NCBI GenBank assembly: GCA_902806595.1
Contig: CADCXC010000009.1
Span: forward strand, 1,240,001 to 1,304,000
Direction of reading: 5' to 3'
Source: Pyrenopolyporus hunteri
Taxonomy: Eukaryota; Ascomycota; Sordariomycetes; Xylariales; Hypoxylaceae
Length of the DNA: 64,000 nt
Under the pieces are notes generated by a model, which worked only from the letters and a program-made list of their open reading frames with translations, was not told the origin of the DNA and searched no databases. Positions 45,244 through 57,346 of this stretch are shown here, piece by piece (position 1 is the stretch's first letter; the number at the start of each line of letters is the position of its first letter). Position numbers and translations under genes: made by a program.

Positions 45244-46378
45244 AGTTGCTACTGGACTCCCTGAAGTGGGTTTCCTCGAAAATATTATTATGGGACTAAA
45301 ACATGGACGTGGACGAGTTTGGGGGTGGCTACGCTTTTCATACGCTCGGGGGATTAGGCGCACTAGGTCCCGTGGGATCGATGTAGATCGGGTTATAATT
45401 AATTTGGTGCGGCGCAACAGTCCCTTCCAGACTGACGTAGGCTCAGTCTGATATGCATCATAAGCACGGGTGGCATATAATTCAGACACAAGAAGGGGCG
45501 GATTTATGGATATTAAGTGTATCCTTGAGCTGGCCTTACTAGAGGACTAAATCGCAGAAGTTGGCGATGGACAGGTGACTTAGTTTTTGTTTTACGGAGT
45601 ACGGCTTACTATTGAAATGAGAGGCTCTGTTACATAGACTATTCCGACGACTTCGTCTCATGACGTAGATTGCCCTGATTGTGCAACTCATCACTCCGTA
45701 CCTATATACATGTAAGTATATACGTCGGCCTGTATAGTAGCGCCTGCTTGGTATGTCCCCCATGATGCGGTGCCTTGAATTCCTATTGTAGGGAGTCGAC
45801 TTACACTTTTTCGACACGCGAGTCGAATTGGATGAATTATCGGCTACATGTGGGCCTTTCCCAGAATGGGGTACCCGTTGTCTTGTATGGAACAACTAAA
45901 ACTGAGGGCTTACACTAAGACGGACCGCTTGTGTTTCGGTAATTATCATAGCTACCTTAAGGAGCGGGAAGAGGAAGTTGATGGTGTGAGGAGAAGGATA
46001 TTCGCCTTATATGTAGGTACCTAAGTACCCAGATATAAGGGGTACACATTAGTCTTGAAGAGAATGGTTCTTTTCTCTTCAATATCTAGTAATTGAGATA
46101 GAGAGCTAGGTAAGTACTTTCTAAAGTACCAGGCTTTTGACTTGTAGACGTTGAAGAGTTATATGAGAAAAAGGCGGAAAAGGGGAAAAGGGGAAAAGGG
46201 GGGGATGGACACGCCAAGACATGTCGCTGTCGTAGGAACGCTGAATGGCAATACCTAACTCCTATTATAACCAACTCCAGTAAGGTACCGCAATCTATCA
46301 GATTTTAATATGGAATTTAAAATGAAAATGACACCCCGTCCGCCCTTTAGCAAATAGTAGTCGTTTCCAATTTGAACA
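45244..46378. other. Intergenic between converging genes
   Basis: 1.1 kb between the GH72 and ankyrin-CorA 3' ends. ACGGAGTACGG near 45595 and an inverted partial copy (ACTCCGTACC) near 45695 form a weak inverted pair. There is a TAGGTACCTAAG motif near 46013 and a purine-rich run near 46170. No gene is seen. Confidence 0.5.
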
Positions 46379-49300
46379 TTATCCTCCCACATTCCCTTCA
46401 GTAGTACCTCTCCCATCTTCTCTATTCTGACCCCCTCCGTTTCCTTCATTAGTGACACTCTCGTGCTCCCCACCCAGAAAACCCCCCCTCTCCTCATTAG
46501 CATCTCTTTCGTTTTCTCCGTTGGGATCCCTCTCGTTTCCTTCACTAGGGCCCACCTCGTTCGCTTCGTTGGTACCTCTCTCGTTTGCTCCGTCGGGACT
46601 ATTCTGATCTTCTCCGTTAGGCTGTTCCGCTGGATTGACCCTCCCGCCCTTCTTCATCGGGTTGCCTAGTTTCTTCAAGAACGGTAACATAAGAGGTAAC
46701 TGAAATTTTAATACCAAGGTAAGTGGAACTTACTAGTAGGCTTTCTAGGTATATATTTGTGAACGAGCTTGGTAACTGAAGTATAATAAGAGCGAATATA
46801 ACCGATAGATTTGTAAATGAACTCCAGAACCGAATAATAACGGATGTTGACGTAGAGGAGGACATGTAAGACGTCGAACTCATCAATTGGGAGGCGGGAA
46901 TATTTGCGACCAGACTTAACAATTGAAGCATAAAAGAGAACACAGAGGATGAAGGCGGTAAACCCAAGAGCAACGCCGACTGAAGAAAAGTAAATAAGTG
47001 ACGGACGAGACGCTAGTGGGACATTATGTCATTCAAAAGAGGTACTCACAGATGATCCCAAAAGCCCAGGGAGGAGCTTCTTGGAAACTACCAACGTCCA
47101 GTGCGAATAGAGAGGTAAGAAATGATAGAGGTAGCTATGTAATGAGAGTTAGAGAATTACCTAGGCAAGTAAAGACTTGTGAAGTTTGAACCTGAAAAAG
47201 GAAGACTTACAAACACGCTCGTAGTCAGTGTAAACACCATCATGGACTTTCCTTGTTCTGCAGATTCTTCCGCTTGGGTGTTTGCTGCTTTGCTCTGGAT
47301 TACGGATTCCTCTGCTTGGAGATTTGCGATCTTGCTCTGTATCAAAGAAAGCGTTGAATTGACCTGAAATCATAGTACATAAGCGGCTAGCATCAAAAAT
47401 CTCAAATAACAAACTACTTACAGAGGACTGTATCCTTTTAGCCAGCCTCTCCATTTCCATAATGTCGTCAATGATATTCTTTGTGAGGCCTGAGTCTGCC
47501 GCATCTTTACCGAGGAGTTTCTTCTGAACAGTTTGTTGATACTGCACGACTGATTTGATGATGTTCAATTCGTCGCGGATATCGTTTGTCTCGCTGAATA
47601 GCGTTTCAGCTTTGGTAGTCGTGTCTTTGAACTTTTCCGTAAGCTTGGAAGTATCAAGTCCGTTTTCGTGCTTTCGAAGCTTCGTGAAGAGGTCGGTCTC
47701 CCCCCGCCCCTAGTAGACAATTAACGGCAATACGCTAAAAGCGAAGATATTTCGACGTACTATATTGTTGATATAGTTAGAGAAGAGTTGGCGAATTGAT
47801 AGACCAGTTATCCATTCACGACTGGGATCCTGGGAATCAGGATTTCTGTAAGTTCGCCTCCTCTCGTAGGACCCAATACAATAGTCTACTATTGCTTTCA
47901 CCATATCTCTAGCAGACCCCGGTTGCGACTGAGCCCCTGTGGCCTCTACTTGTTTGTTGAGGTACTCTGTGAACCCATCAAGCCACAACTGTTCTACATC
48001 GTCGACTGGATGTGAGGTAGCGCTGATTACCCATTCTAAGCGCATAGTTTTAGTAAAAAACACTCATGTAGGAAATAAGACTGCCCCATACTTACTGTCA
48101 GCTATGGTCCAAACCCAAATTTGATTAACCCGCAGCAGTGGCCAGTCTTTATTAGACCGTTGGCTCTCTTTCCTGTTTTTAGCATCCTCTTTCAATTGTT
48201 TAGTAACAATTTGATTTCGATTTCGACGCTTTCTATCGCTCTGAGCTTGGGTATCCTCCGAGTCGAAGTGATAGTAGGCTTCATCAAGAGTTGCCGAGCT
48301 ATGAACAACCGAACCTTTATAGGTTTCTATCAATTTCTTCAATTTTTTGCCTGGCTCGTCTCGCTCTTCACTGTTACCCTGGCGATAATCTTGCTGAGAA
48401 TAATTATGGTATTCGGTCTGTGTTGCGAAAGATAGAAATGGCATCTATAATTACGTGGGTTAGCACTAGTATAAGGTCAATAATGCCAAAGGGGTAGGGA
48501 GGCATGCTCACATAAAGAGCCGAACTAGGGATGAAACTGTCTTCTCCCTGCCTTTTTTTCTTTGTTGTCTCTCGTCTGTTAGCTTCTTTAGTATAGGCCT
48601 CACGGCTAGTGGTTTTTTGATCGGTATCAACGGGCACCTCCCCCGGCTGCTCTTCATTAGAAGCCGACGCTTTCTGCTCTTCGGTTCGTTTCGACGTTAA
48701 GCCTTTATCTTGTCGCCCGCTAGCAGATACAACCCGCGTCCTCTCTACAAATTGCGGTCTCATGAACCGCGAGTCGGAACTCCGATCCGGAATTTCAAGC
48801 CAAGTACTTTGGAACCATGAGTTGATCTCGTGGCTACCGGCAGCGCTACTCACTATCTTCTCGTCGACTATGATTCTCAACAATAGGTCCTAAGAACAAT
48901 GTCAGAAACTAGTTTGATCTTCGGAATCGATAAAATCTATGGGCTATCTCTATTACCTTCATCCATTCAATCTGTCTAGGGTTAGTGAATTAACGGCTAT
49001 GATATTGGGGGATACATACATTCGTAGCTGGTAAGTGGATGTAGGTGAACTTCAGGTTATTATGGCTATATGGGGTTTCATCTTGAGGTAACCCACTGTT
49101 GCCGTCCCCATTCTCCAAGTTTTGCTGTATAATCTTCTCCAGATTGGAGATTGCCGCTGTCATTATTCTCGTAGGGCCCTTGTCGTATACAGTATCCACC
49201 AGGTTTCGCGTCCTTCGAATGGTACCAGAGGCATTTTTGGCTTTATAGAACCTAGCTATGAGCGCTTTGAAACCTTCTATGAGATTAGAATAGTTCGGAT

Positions 49301-50687
49301 TCAGCCTGGGGGGCCCCAAGATAGCGCTATCCACATAAAACTGTGCGATTGGAGGGTCTTCTAGGATATCTTTCATGAGCGTCCAAGCACTATGCTGATT
49401 TCCATCTGCAGGAGCTGTAGCATCATGGTCCCCTTCGTCAGTTTTATCCCTATTTACGGGCTTACTCCCCAGTCCGCTACGACCGACGTTTGCCGGGGTT
49501 GGTTCGGCTTTCTCCCTCTCCTTAGCTTTGGATAGCGCTGATGTGACGTTTTTTCTAATTCTGGGCATATTTGGGGAAGTAGCAATGAGCCACCAGAGTA
49601 TGTCTGGTCTTCCTTGTTTGGTAGCTACCTCAATAACGCTTGGCTCCGAAGACTGTTGTTGCTCATCCACCTCGTCCGTACCCCAGATAAGAAGTGTTTT
49701 CGCTATTCCATGCCTCTCAAACTTAAATGCCGCCCAGAGAAGAGCCTTGTTAAAAGTTCCCGGGCAACTCTTTAGAGCCTCTAAGATGGAATTGCGCGTC
49801 ATCTTCGATAAACTCCGTTTTTCCTCGCCGTGGATCGGGACTTCATACAAAAGAAGCTTCTGGTATAGCTCAGGTTGGCGTTTGTCTTCATCAGGCATGT
49901 ATTTTATTAGAATATCCACGCCCGTAGAGTTCTCGTCTTCCATTGCCAATTGCAGCGGCGTTTTGCCTTTATTGTCCCGGATTCTCGTTTGGGCATACCC
50001 CCTTTCACGCAATAGTATTTCCACGATACTATAGTATCCCCACTCCACCGCTGCCATCAGCGGAGTATATCCCTTCGCGTTTCTTCGGTCAACTATTGCG
50101 CCTGAGTTGAGTGGGGGTTTGGTGTGTTCCCCATGATTCTGCATGGCAGCTCTGTGTGAGGGGATACTCTCCTCGTCGTCGGTGACTTGGACTTTAGAAT
50201 GTTCCAGGAGAAGTTTCACAATATCTGGATGCCCCCCTATGCAAGCCAGATGTAAAGGCGTATCTTCGTCGACATCGGTGGCGTGAATGTTAGAATCTTT
50301 CAGAAGAAGCTTTACAATATCTTCGTATCCGTAAATACAAGCCAGATGTAAAGGTGTATATCGGTCACAATTAATCGTCGAGACAGACGCTCCTTTTTCG
50401 AGGAGACGTTCGGTCGCCCATACAAGGCCTCGCTCCACCGCAATATGCAGGACAGTGCTTTCGAAGATATCATCCACCTGAATGTTGAGCTGACTCTTCG
50501 ACAATTGCTCTAATAGTTCATCGAGCTTTTGTTTTTTGGCATCATCCCCTTTAGAAGAAAGAGGCAGTCCTTCAAGAAAACGCGCAAGGTCCTCGAGGAG
50601 CTTAGATCTCTCATTATGTGCCTCACCACTATCATTAGTGGCTGAACTTTCATTGATACTGTTAACATCTTCGCCGTCGCTAGCCAT
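46379..50687 (-). CDS. Ankyrin-repeat protein with CorA-like C-terminal membrane domain
   Basis: Ten exons join in frame to 1247 aa: 49020..50687, 48957..48971 (15 nt), 48512..48889, 48096..48444, 47761..48035, 47422..47709, 47211..47363, 47050..47134, 46734..46979 and 46379..46665. An N-terminal helical region precedes four to five ankyrin repeats (about 80-280, YTPLHLACIYGYEDIVKLLL and similar). A central region typical of fungal CorA-like proteins follows (FTYIHLPATN-IEWMK-DLLL, INQIWVWTIAD, SHPVDDVEQLW). A long coiled coil then leads into two membrane helices (MMVFTLTTSVFLPLSFLTSLFALDV and AFGIIFGVALGFTAFILCVLFYA). The GMN selectivity motif of true CorA magnesium channels is absent (ALD instead), so transport is doubtful. 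The tail is an acidic 8-residue repeat. The last intron (46666..46733) is the least certain junction. Its role is unknown; relatives are common in filamentous ascomycetes. Confidence 0.82.
46396..46600 (-). repeat. Imperfect 24-nt (8-aa) tandem repeat in the tail of the ankyrin-CorA gene
   Basis: About seven to eight units resembling GANERGTN, EANEVGPS, EGNERDPN and GENERDAN follow one another, with one interrupted unit (GGFLGGEHES). The period is 24 nt. Degeneracy is high, so the array is old, but a reading frame is kept. Confidence 0.7.
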
Positions 50688-52067
50688 AACTCAGGGCTTT
50701 CGGTGATGCCAACCGAGGAACGCCGTAAGATGAGCTTCAAAATTAAGATGTACTCTTATTTAAAGAATACTAGGAGTTATAACAGAAAAGATGAAAAGGC
50801 TAGGCGTATATCATAATGATATTAAGTATACGAAGTGCGACAGCGACCCTTAATAAACGACGAGAAGCCTCACCCGACAGTAAGCTTGTCCATTTATCCC
50901 ATCCACACTCCTCCCAGCACCTAAATACAAGTAAAGTGATCGTACCCTGGTCCAAATGGCTGAAATGAAAGTGCGGCTCAAAAATCGGTAAGCTACGAAA
51001 AACTAATAGTTCGATAAAACAGTTTGCAGAGCTGAAAGTACTATTCTAATAGGTGTTACACGAGATCGCAAATTAAAGCCTATAGTATTCGAGGTGCTGT
51101 CGATTAAGTACCTAGGTAGGTACCTACCTACTCAGCTATTACGTTTCTGGCGTTGCCGGCGTACGTATACAACCACACAACCGCTTCATGCCCGAGCCTA
51201 GGTACTTAAAAAAATTTCAACTTTTATATATTAAGTAGCTAGGTAGGTAAGTAGGTAGCTTTCACCCTCCTTAAAGCTCGCCTTATTGGGGAAAATTTTC
51301 GGAGACCAACTCTTATCTCCATTTCTTAACCTATAAAATAAAGTGATGTGAATAAGGAGGTGTGTATTAAACGTTCGAAGGGGTTAAAATGGAAGGGCCA
51401 TTAACATCGAGTCCCCTCCCCGAAAGCCACCATAAAGGCCGCAAGGGGTGCCACGCGTTGTGATTTCGGCGACAATACCAAGTTGCAATGACAACGTATG
51501 GCCGAGATGAGGAAAACGAAAATTTTTCTCGTAGCCTTGTCTTGTCATGCCCTGCCACATAGGTAAGCACGGTTCTATTTACGTCTACCTACGGTAGATA
51601 ACCCTCAGCTCGCCACCGTAAGCCCAGGTTGCAAGGGGGCTTGAAGCAAGCTGATTCAACAGCCATACCGCCTCCACCCTCCTACGAAGATGTATACACC
51701 GTGTTTGGTAACATTAATGGAGTACGGAGTAATGCCTTGACGCTCAATCTTTTCGTGTTGGAGAGCGTGGCGTGCATATAATAGTCTAGTCATCTGCATC
51801 TGCTCGTTTAGTTCTCCAATAGCCTCACAAACCGCGGATCTTTCACATTTATCATATGCATGTTGACAGGACGAGCATCTTGGCAGGCGTTCTCGTGTAA
51901 CCACCATACCTGCTAGATAGACGGAATTCACATGTAGGTCGCTAACGTGGCCGTGCCATGCACCTAAGCACCTAGTAAAAAGGGGTCAAGCAGGTAACAC
52001 GACGGGACTTCGCCCAGCCTACCTACTTATGCCCTTATCCACCTATTAAAAGAAGAAGCCAAGCACG
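50688..52067. other. Intergenic, no gene seen
   Basis: 1.4 kb upstream of the ankyrin-CorA gene and downstream of the TauD gene. GTACCTAGGTAGG motifs cluster at about 51108-51131 and 51231-51260. ACGGAGTACGGAGTAA-like sequence lies near 51720. Small frames are motif-free. Confidence 0.5.
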
Positions 52068-53453
52068 CTACGCCGCCGCGGCAGCGACCGCCTCAGCAGC
52101 CAAGGCCTCCCTACGACTCTTGCTCAGGGGGTCGAAGTAGGGCTTCTCGCCGAGGCTCACGGCGCGGGAGCCCGAGCGCTCGCCGAGGCCCTGGCCGACG
52201 TAGTCGGGGGTGGCGGCGTGGTAGACGCTGCGGTTGTCCCAGATGGCGAGGTCGTTGGGGCTCTGCCAGCGGAGGCGGACCTGGAGGTCGTGGTTCTCGA
52301 CCACGAGGCGGACGAACCAGTCGAGCAGCGCGCGGCTCTCCGCCTCGGCCAGCCCGTGCACGCGCCGCACGTGGTGGCCCACCGCGAACACGCTCCGCCA
52401 CCCCGTCACCGGGTTCGTCCGCACCACCGGGTGCACCGCCTCCAGCACCTCGCCCACGTTCTCCGGCGCCCCCCGCGGCGCCGAGTAGATCTTGAAGTTG
52501 TTCCGCTCCGCCGTCTCGTTGAACGCCGGCTGCGCGTAGTACGCCGTCAGCGTGTCCAGGAACCCCCGGACGGGCTTCGAGATCCGGTCGTAGAGCTCGT
52601 AGCCGGAGGCCCAGAGGGTGTCTGTTTGGTCGCTTAGTCACAGCCCCTTTTCTACTCTTGGCAACAAGATTTTTTTTTTTTTTGAAGAAAAAAAAATGAA
52701 AGAAAGAAAGAAATAAGTTCCCTATCACATACCTCCTCCGGTCTTCGGCAGCTCCGTCAGCCGCAACAACGCATAGTCGCTAGGGATCGGCTCGAACGTG
52801 ATGTCCGAATGCCACTGGTTCTTCTGGCTCTGCTTCTTCTCGGCCCATACGAGGTTCTTGGAGTAGAGCTTCTTGGCCTGCTGCGACGAGATGGTGCTGA
52901 TCTCGTCGTCCTGGCCGCCGAGCTCGCGTCCGGAGTTGATGACGGGGTGGATGTGCAGCTTAGAGGTCTTCGGCTTGCCGGACAGCTCGCCGAGCCTCTG
53001 GACGAGCTCCTTCTGCAGGTCGTTGGTGATGTTGTCCTGTTTCCGGAAGAAGACTACACCCCGTTGAGAGACTGGGACAGCCGTTAGCTTGGGTCACTAT
53101 GCGCCTCGGGTTGGGGAATATGTTCTCATACCTGTGATGGCGAGATCACGAAGGAGCTCGTCTGAGTTAGGGGCTCGTAGCCATTCGGCCAAGTCGACGT
53201 CTACATATTCCCTTCCGATGACAGGGGTCACATCGAATTGCTTGAACTGATCTAGAGCTCCGCTGAGCTTCAGGGGTTCCTTGTGGGCCGTCTCGAGCGG
53301 TGGTAACTCATCCTCTAAATCTGTCTCTCCAACCGCGGCGCCGCTGTGTATCTTCGAGCTCTCCTGTGGGGTCTCCTTCTGAACTTCGGGAACTGTCTTC
53401 TGCTTGATGTGTTCAGCAATTGGTGCGGCGGACTCTGTGGCTGATGGCGACAT
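52068..53453 (-). CDS. TauD/TfdA-family Fe(II)/2-oxoglutarate dioxygenase (sulfonate dioxygenase-like)
   Basis: Hydroxylates organic sulfonates such as taurine so that sulfite is released, in the manner of yeast JLP1; the exact substrate is unknown. Exons are 53132..53453, 52733..53071 and 52068..52621, giving 404 aa. Introns are 60 and 111 nt; the latter holds long opposing T and A tracts. The start is the first ATG (MSPSATESAAP), as an upstream TTG extension is unlikely. Iron ligands are His195 and Asp197 in QWHSDITFEP and the distal His in SVYHAATPDY. The 2-oxoglutarate-binding Arg is expected in RSGSRAVSLG. GVVFFRKQD and LHIHPVINSG are typical family blocks. The 3' exon is extremely GC-rich. 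It is soluble, with no targeting signal seen. Confidence 0.88.
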
Positions 53454-55019
53454 GGCTTCGGATGCGCAAGAACGAGATGATAGGTAACAAGAGTTCGTCA
53501 ATTTCAGCTAGGGAGCGGCACTATTCAATAACACAGATCGCTAACCTTTAGGACTTTATATAATTATCTCAAACCACCATGTAGATAGCGGCGATCTGCC
53601 GACCCCGGACTACTAGTAGATGGCGTAAGCCAAACCATTCTAACGCAATATGCTCAAACACCGTCCCACGGGGGTAGGCTGGATCCGGGACTGGGGTATG
53701 CCTTTGATCTGATAAGCCGTTTACATAAGTGCTGGATGGTATCGCTGAGTCGTGACTGGCGAAGCGCGTCTCGAAGTCGCGATGATGCTACCTGATGTGG
53801 GGATTGTGACATCTACCGCCGGCCTGACGTGCTCGGATAGCCGTCCGCTTCAGCAAATTATCTTCCTCCCAGCACGACAACCGAAGCATCGAAATCCCCG
53901 CAACTCCAACACTGAGCAAACAATCGTGGCTATGTAGGTGATATGCTATTTTACGAGGGATAATGTTGGTGATTTCTAAGGTCGTCATACTCGGGTTCAT
54001 CGCATCCCACTCCAGTAAACACATCGCCTTGGCGTTCTAGTCCATAGCACCCTCCGAGATAGGACGTTTCAACAGCCGCGCATTTATAATGAGACTTTGA
54101 AGCACGTTTCTCAGATTACTATAACATCGTATACATATGTGAGTTAGTCTCTTGTAATAGTTTCTTGTAATAGGCTGCCAAGATGATTACACAGCTCAAT
54201 AAGGGGCAGGCAACCTATGATTATATAAGGACCTATTCAGATATATTACTCATAAGTAGATTTAATACATTCATCTTAATACTAGCCTAGAAGTAAAATA
54301 GGTATAAATAGCAGCAATACCCCGGGATAACCTTTAAAGCTAAATATTAAGCGCCGGTCTCCCCACAAAGGAGGGAAACCGACCGACCCTCTGTTAGTCT
54401 CACTCCTATAAACTTCAAATATCTGTCTTCATATAACAGGGGACGGTTATTCTAGTAATGCCGTACGAGGGGATATAGGTATGGAAGCTGTGGGGTTTAG
54501 AGCATAAGGAGTTGGAAAAGGGGGGTTTCAACCTTGGTAGGTAGGAATTTCCGCCACAAATTCCATGCATCACCCCGTCAATCCGCTATAAAACGCTACA
54601 ATAACAAGAGTGGTTCAAGGTATTCATTGATCATTCATCTATCTCTACCTAGGTATGTAAGCAACCTAAGTAGGTAGGTAGGCAGTGCCTCTAAATCTAT
54701 ATGACGGCATATCGGCCACCGCAGCCATTATTATCATTACCAACGCCTTCGTTTCGTCGCACATTAAGTATCCGCCAGCCATGGGATCTTTTCCCGCCAG
54801 ATAGGTAAGTAGGTAGGTAGGTAGGTGGGTAAAGAGCATGCATGCATCAGGCGTAATCGTGGTATATCCTCCAAAGCCCTCGCATCTATTTATTAGGTAC
54901 CGGGAACCCTTTCAATATTATGCCAAGAAGAGCGAGCAAGTCGTAGTTACTGCTCGGAGAGAGTAAAAAGGGATCGACAAGAGAGTTGGGATAAGGTAGG
55001 TAGGTAGGTAGGCAGTCCA
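53454..55019. other. Gene-free region with (GGTA)n arrays
   Basis: 1.57 kb without a gene. An AT-rich segment (about 54110-54400) contains a short direct repeat (CTTGTAATAG twice near 54150). CCTAGGTATG and (GTAG)n arrays occur at about 54645-54690, 54805-54830 and 54995-55012. Confidence 0.5.
54640..54832. repeat. (GGTA)n / CCTAGGTA repeat patches
   Basis: Two patches of TAGGTAGGTAGG microsatellite with CCTAGGTA palindromes lie within 190 bp, followed by another at about 54995. They belong to the same motif family that recurs in intergenic DNA across the window. Confidence 0.7.
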
Positions 55020-56129
55020 TCACTGACACGGAACGATCCACGCGCCAACTCCATCGTGGAACTGGGCGTCCTGGCCGACGCCCGCCTGCAGGAACTCCAG
55101 GGCGAAGTTCCGGACACTGCTGACGTGCCAGCTCATCTTCCTCGGGGCGTCGGAGGCCGCCGCGCGGCCGCCGCACTCGAAAGTGCCGATGATGGTGTTG
55201 TCCCCCGGGAACACCTGGTGCACCTCGGTGCTGTTCCACGGCGCGTTAGCGTCGTCCGCCGCGAGGTGGAACGTCATGCCCGAGTTGGACAGGACCTCCT
55301 GTTCCATCCCGCTGAAGCTGTAGCAGGGGTAGCCCTTGGGAAGGGACGTGCAGACCGGCATACGAAACTGCAGAGCGCATCGGGAAGACGTGCTTGTGCT
55401 GTTGGCGGGAGGGAAGGTTTTGGGGATGGAGTAGTCGAAGATGGTACTGTTAATTGGGGTGATTATGGCTTCCGCCGAGGTGTCGCTCCCTTTGCTTGCG
55501 CCGGATGGGTCGGCGGGTCTTAGTCTGTATGGGGCGAGTGAAGGTGCCGAGGACGCGACGGAACATGCTGGGGTGGAATGTTGTCGTCGTAATGACCGAG
55601 TCAGACGCTTTGGCGTAGAACGTGTCGAGGCCGTCGAGTTGCTGGCGGAGCAGGCTGCCGTCTCATCTAAGAGCGCCAAGGCAACCGGTTGACAGCCGGT
55701 CTTGTTGGCTTTCTCCGAAGAATAGATATCGTAGGTCTGTTGAGCGCCGGTGCCCATGGGACAGGCGTAAAACACGCCAGGACTACTACCGTACGTGAGG
55801 TACGACTTCCCGCTTGCCTTCTGAGGTAGGATGTCAAAGGTTGTGTTTCCGATGGCGCCCTGATAACAGTGGAATTGATAGTCCGGCGCTCGCATGAAGC
55901 AGTTGTGCCGTAAACTATCTTGGATGGTTTTGGTCGTCTTGTCTAGACAGAATCCGCCCTGTTGAAAGGTACCACCTAGAAGCAAATCGCCGACATGATC
56001 CTCCAAGACGGTTTCATTGACCACTCCCACCGAGGTCAGCTGGAAGCAGCAGCCATCATTGGCTTGCCTGGATCGTAGTGTGGCGCATGTGGCCGTGGTG
56101 AATAAGAGAGTTTGAGTGAGCGACTTCAT
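55020..56129 (-). CDS. Secreted cysteine-containing protein with But2-like C-terminal domain
   Basis: Intronless, 369 aa. A signal peptide (MKSLTQTLLFTTATCATL) is followed by a cysteine-containing domain (CCFQLTSVG, GGFCLDKTTKTIQDSLRHNCF, FYACPMG). A basic Ser/Thr/Pro linker leads to a C-terminal domain (FDYSIPKTFPPANSTSTSSRCALQFRMP to the end). That domain resembles the ubiquitin-3-binding But2 domain family (PF09792 type) found in many secreted fungal proteins; for these the name is historical and the function unknown. Several N-x-S/T sites fit secretion. In the linker (about 55530-55680) codon use looks less natural than in the +1 frame, so a pair of compensating frameshifts there is possible. 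I cannot prove it. Confidence 0.72.
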   Translation of the reverse strand: MKSLTQTLLFTTATCATLRSRQANDGCCFQLTSVGVVNETVLEDHVGDLLLGGTFQQGGFCLDKTTKTIQDSLRHNCFMRAPDYQFHCYQGAIGNTTFDILPQKASGKSYLTYGSSPGVFYACPMGTGAQQTYDIYSSEKANKTGCQPVALALLDETAACSASNSTASTRSTPKRLTRSLRRQHSTPACSVASSAPSLAPYRLRPADPSGASKGSDTSAEAIITPINSTIFDYSIPKTFPPANSTSTSSRCALQFRMPVCTSLPKGYPCYSFSGMEQEVLSNSGMTFHLAADDANAPWNSTEVHQVFPGDNTIIGTFECGGRAAASDAPRKMSWHVSSVRNFALEFLQAGVGQDAQFHDGVGAWIVPCQ

Positions 56130-57346
56130 TATGGCCGATTCTAGAGATTTGACGAGTTAAACGGGTGCAGAGGTTGAGAGATTTCGTCGAGTATTCAACG
56201 ATCCCTTTCTTTGAAAACGAGAGACCGAGACCGAGACTATCGCTGCAGGTACACACGATTAAAGACAATCAAGGGCTGACGATCGGTTCCACAAGCGGGC
56301 GGGTATGACGAAGATGACGTCTCTAGGGGTACCCGTAAGATTGGGATGGGCTGAAAACGTAAAGGGACTGTAAACGGGATTAGAACATTTCTTCGTGAGG
56401 TAAGGAAGTATACCTACCTACCTAAATAAAGGGAAATGATAAGAGTTGGTAGGCTGGGGATTAATGTGGTGGTTGGAAATCTGCTATCGTCGACTCGTGG
56501 TGGAATGCCCACTCGAACCGCCCAGCCCTTTTTTAACTTTTATTCTCTTAATCCTCAGCCTACCAAACGAGCAGAAAAGGAGGCTGATCGCACAATAACA
56601 CAATGACACAATTAGTAGAACAACAAAGCCTTTATTTTATAATACAAGGTACAATATGGTACAATGGTACAGCGTAGAGGATTGAACCTGCCTTTTAATC
56701 CCGTTGGATTATTACGTCAATTTGTCCAAACAATGGATCTTGTACAACGTTGGACGCGGTGAGAGGAAGTCGCTACCGAGGTGCCTATCCACTTTGTCGT
56801 ACTGTGTACGCGTACCCAGGGTACATACGTCAAGGCCCAAGCTGTGCACCTAACAAACCCATGTGGTTTCTCTCGAGGGAGTCGCGCGAATTTGAGTCAT
56901 ATCCATGGGGTCGCGGAGAGCCCTTAGGTTAGGGAAGGGGGAGACATTTTACTGTTTGGTGATTTTAAGATGCAGGATAAAATGTAATCTCTTATCTCTT
57001 ATCGCTTTTATGCTTACGGGGCTATCGTCAGTCGAGTCAATCAAAATGAGTCAATGAAGCCCTTTTAGGCAATATTATGCATTTATCGTAGTATGCACTC
57101 GCAACGTAATATGCAAATCCAGGATTTATGATCCAATCAAGGAATTACTCCCTCTTCAGCCCCAAACAATGTCGATATGCTTGACAAACTCTGCGACCGT
57201 AGGCGTATTCTCGTTCTCAAAAGGGTATCATATCTATATCTTTGTTGCATCGCGGCAGCATTCTAGACAGCTCCCGTAAAACTCCAAACCCATATATAAA
57301 CACCTAAACCTAGATCCAAATGTCGCGGGGTATCACTAAAGCAAAC
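56130..57346. other. Intergenic, no gene seen
   Basis: 1.2 kb upstream of the But2-like gene and downstream of the SNF2 gene. A GGTTCAATCC string on the minus strand near 56680 looks like a tRNA B box, but no T stem or acceptor stem pairs. No gene or large repeat is present. Confidence 0.5.

Noticed and set aside
45590..45715. ACGGAGTACGG inverted pair as a mobile element
   Set aside because: The match is only about 10 bp, without a clear boundary or target-site duplication.
56641..56760. GGTTCAATCC on the minus strand resembling a tRNA B box
   Set aside because: The T stem does not pair and no 7-bp acceptor stem exists at the right distance.
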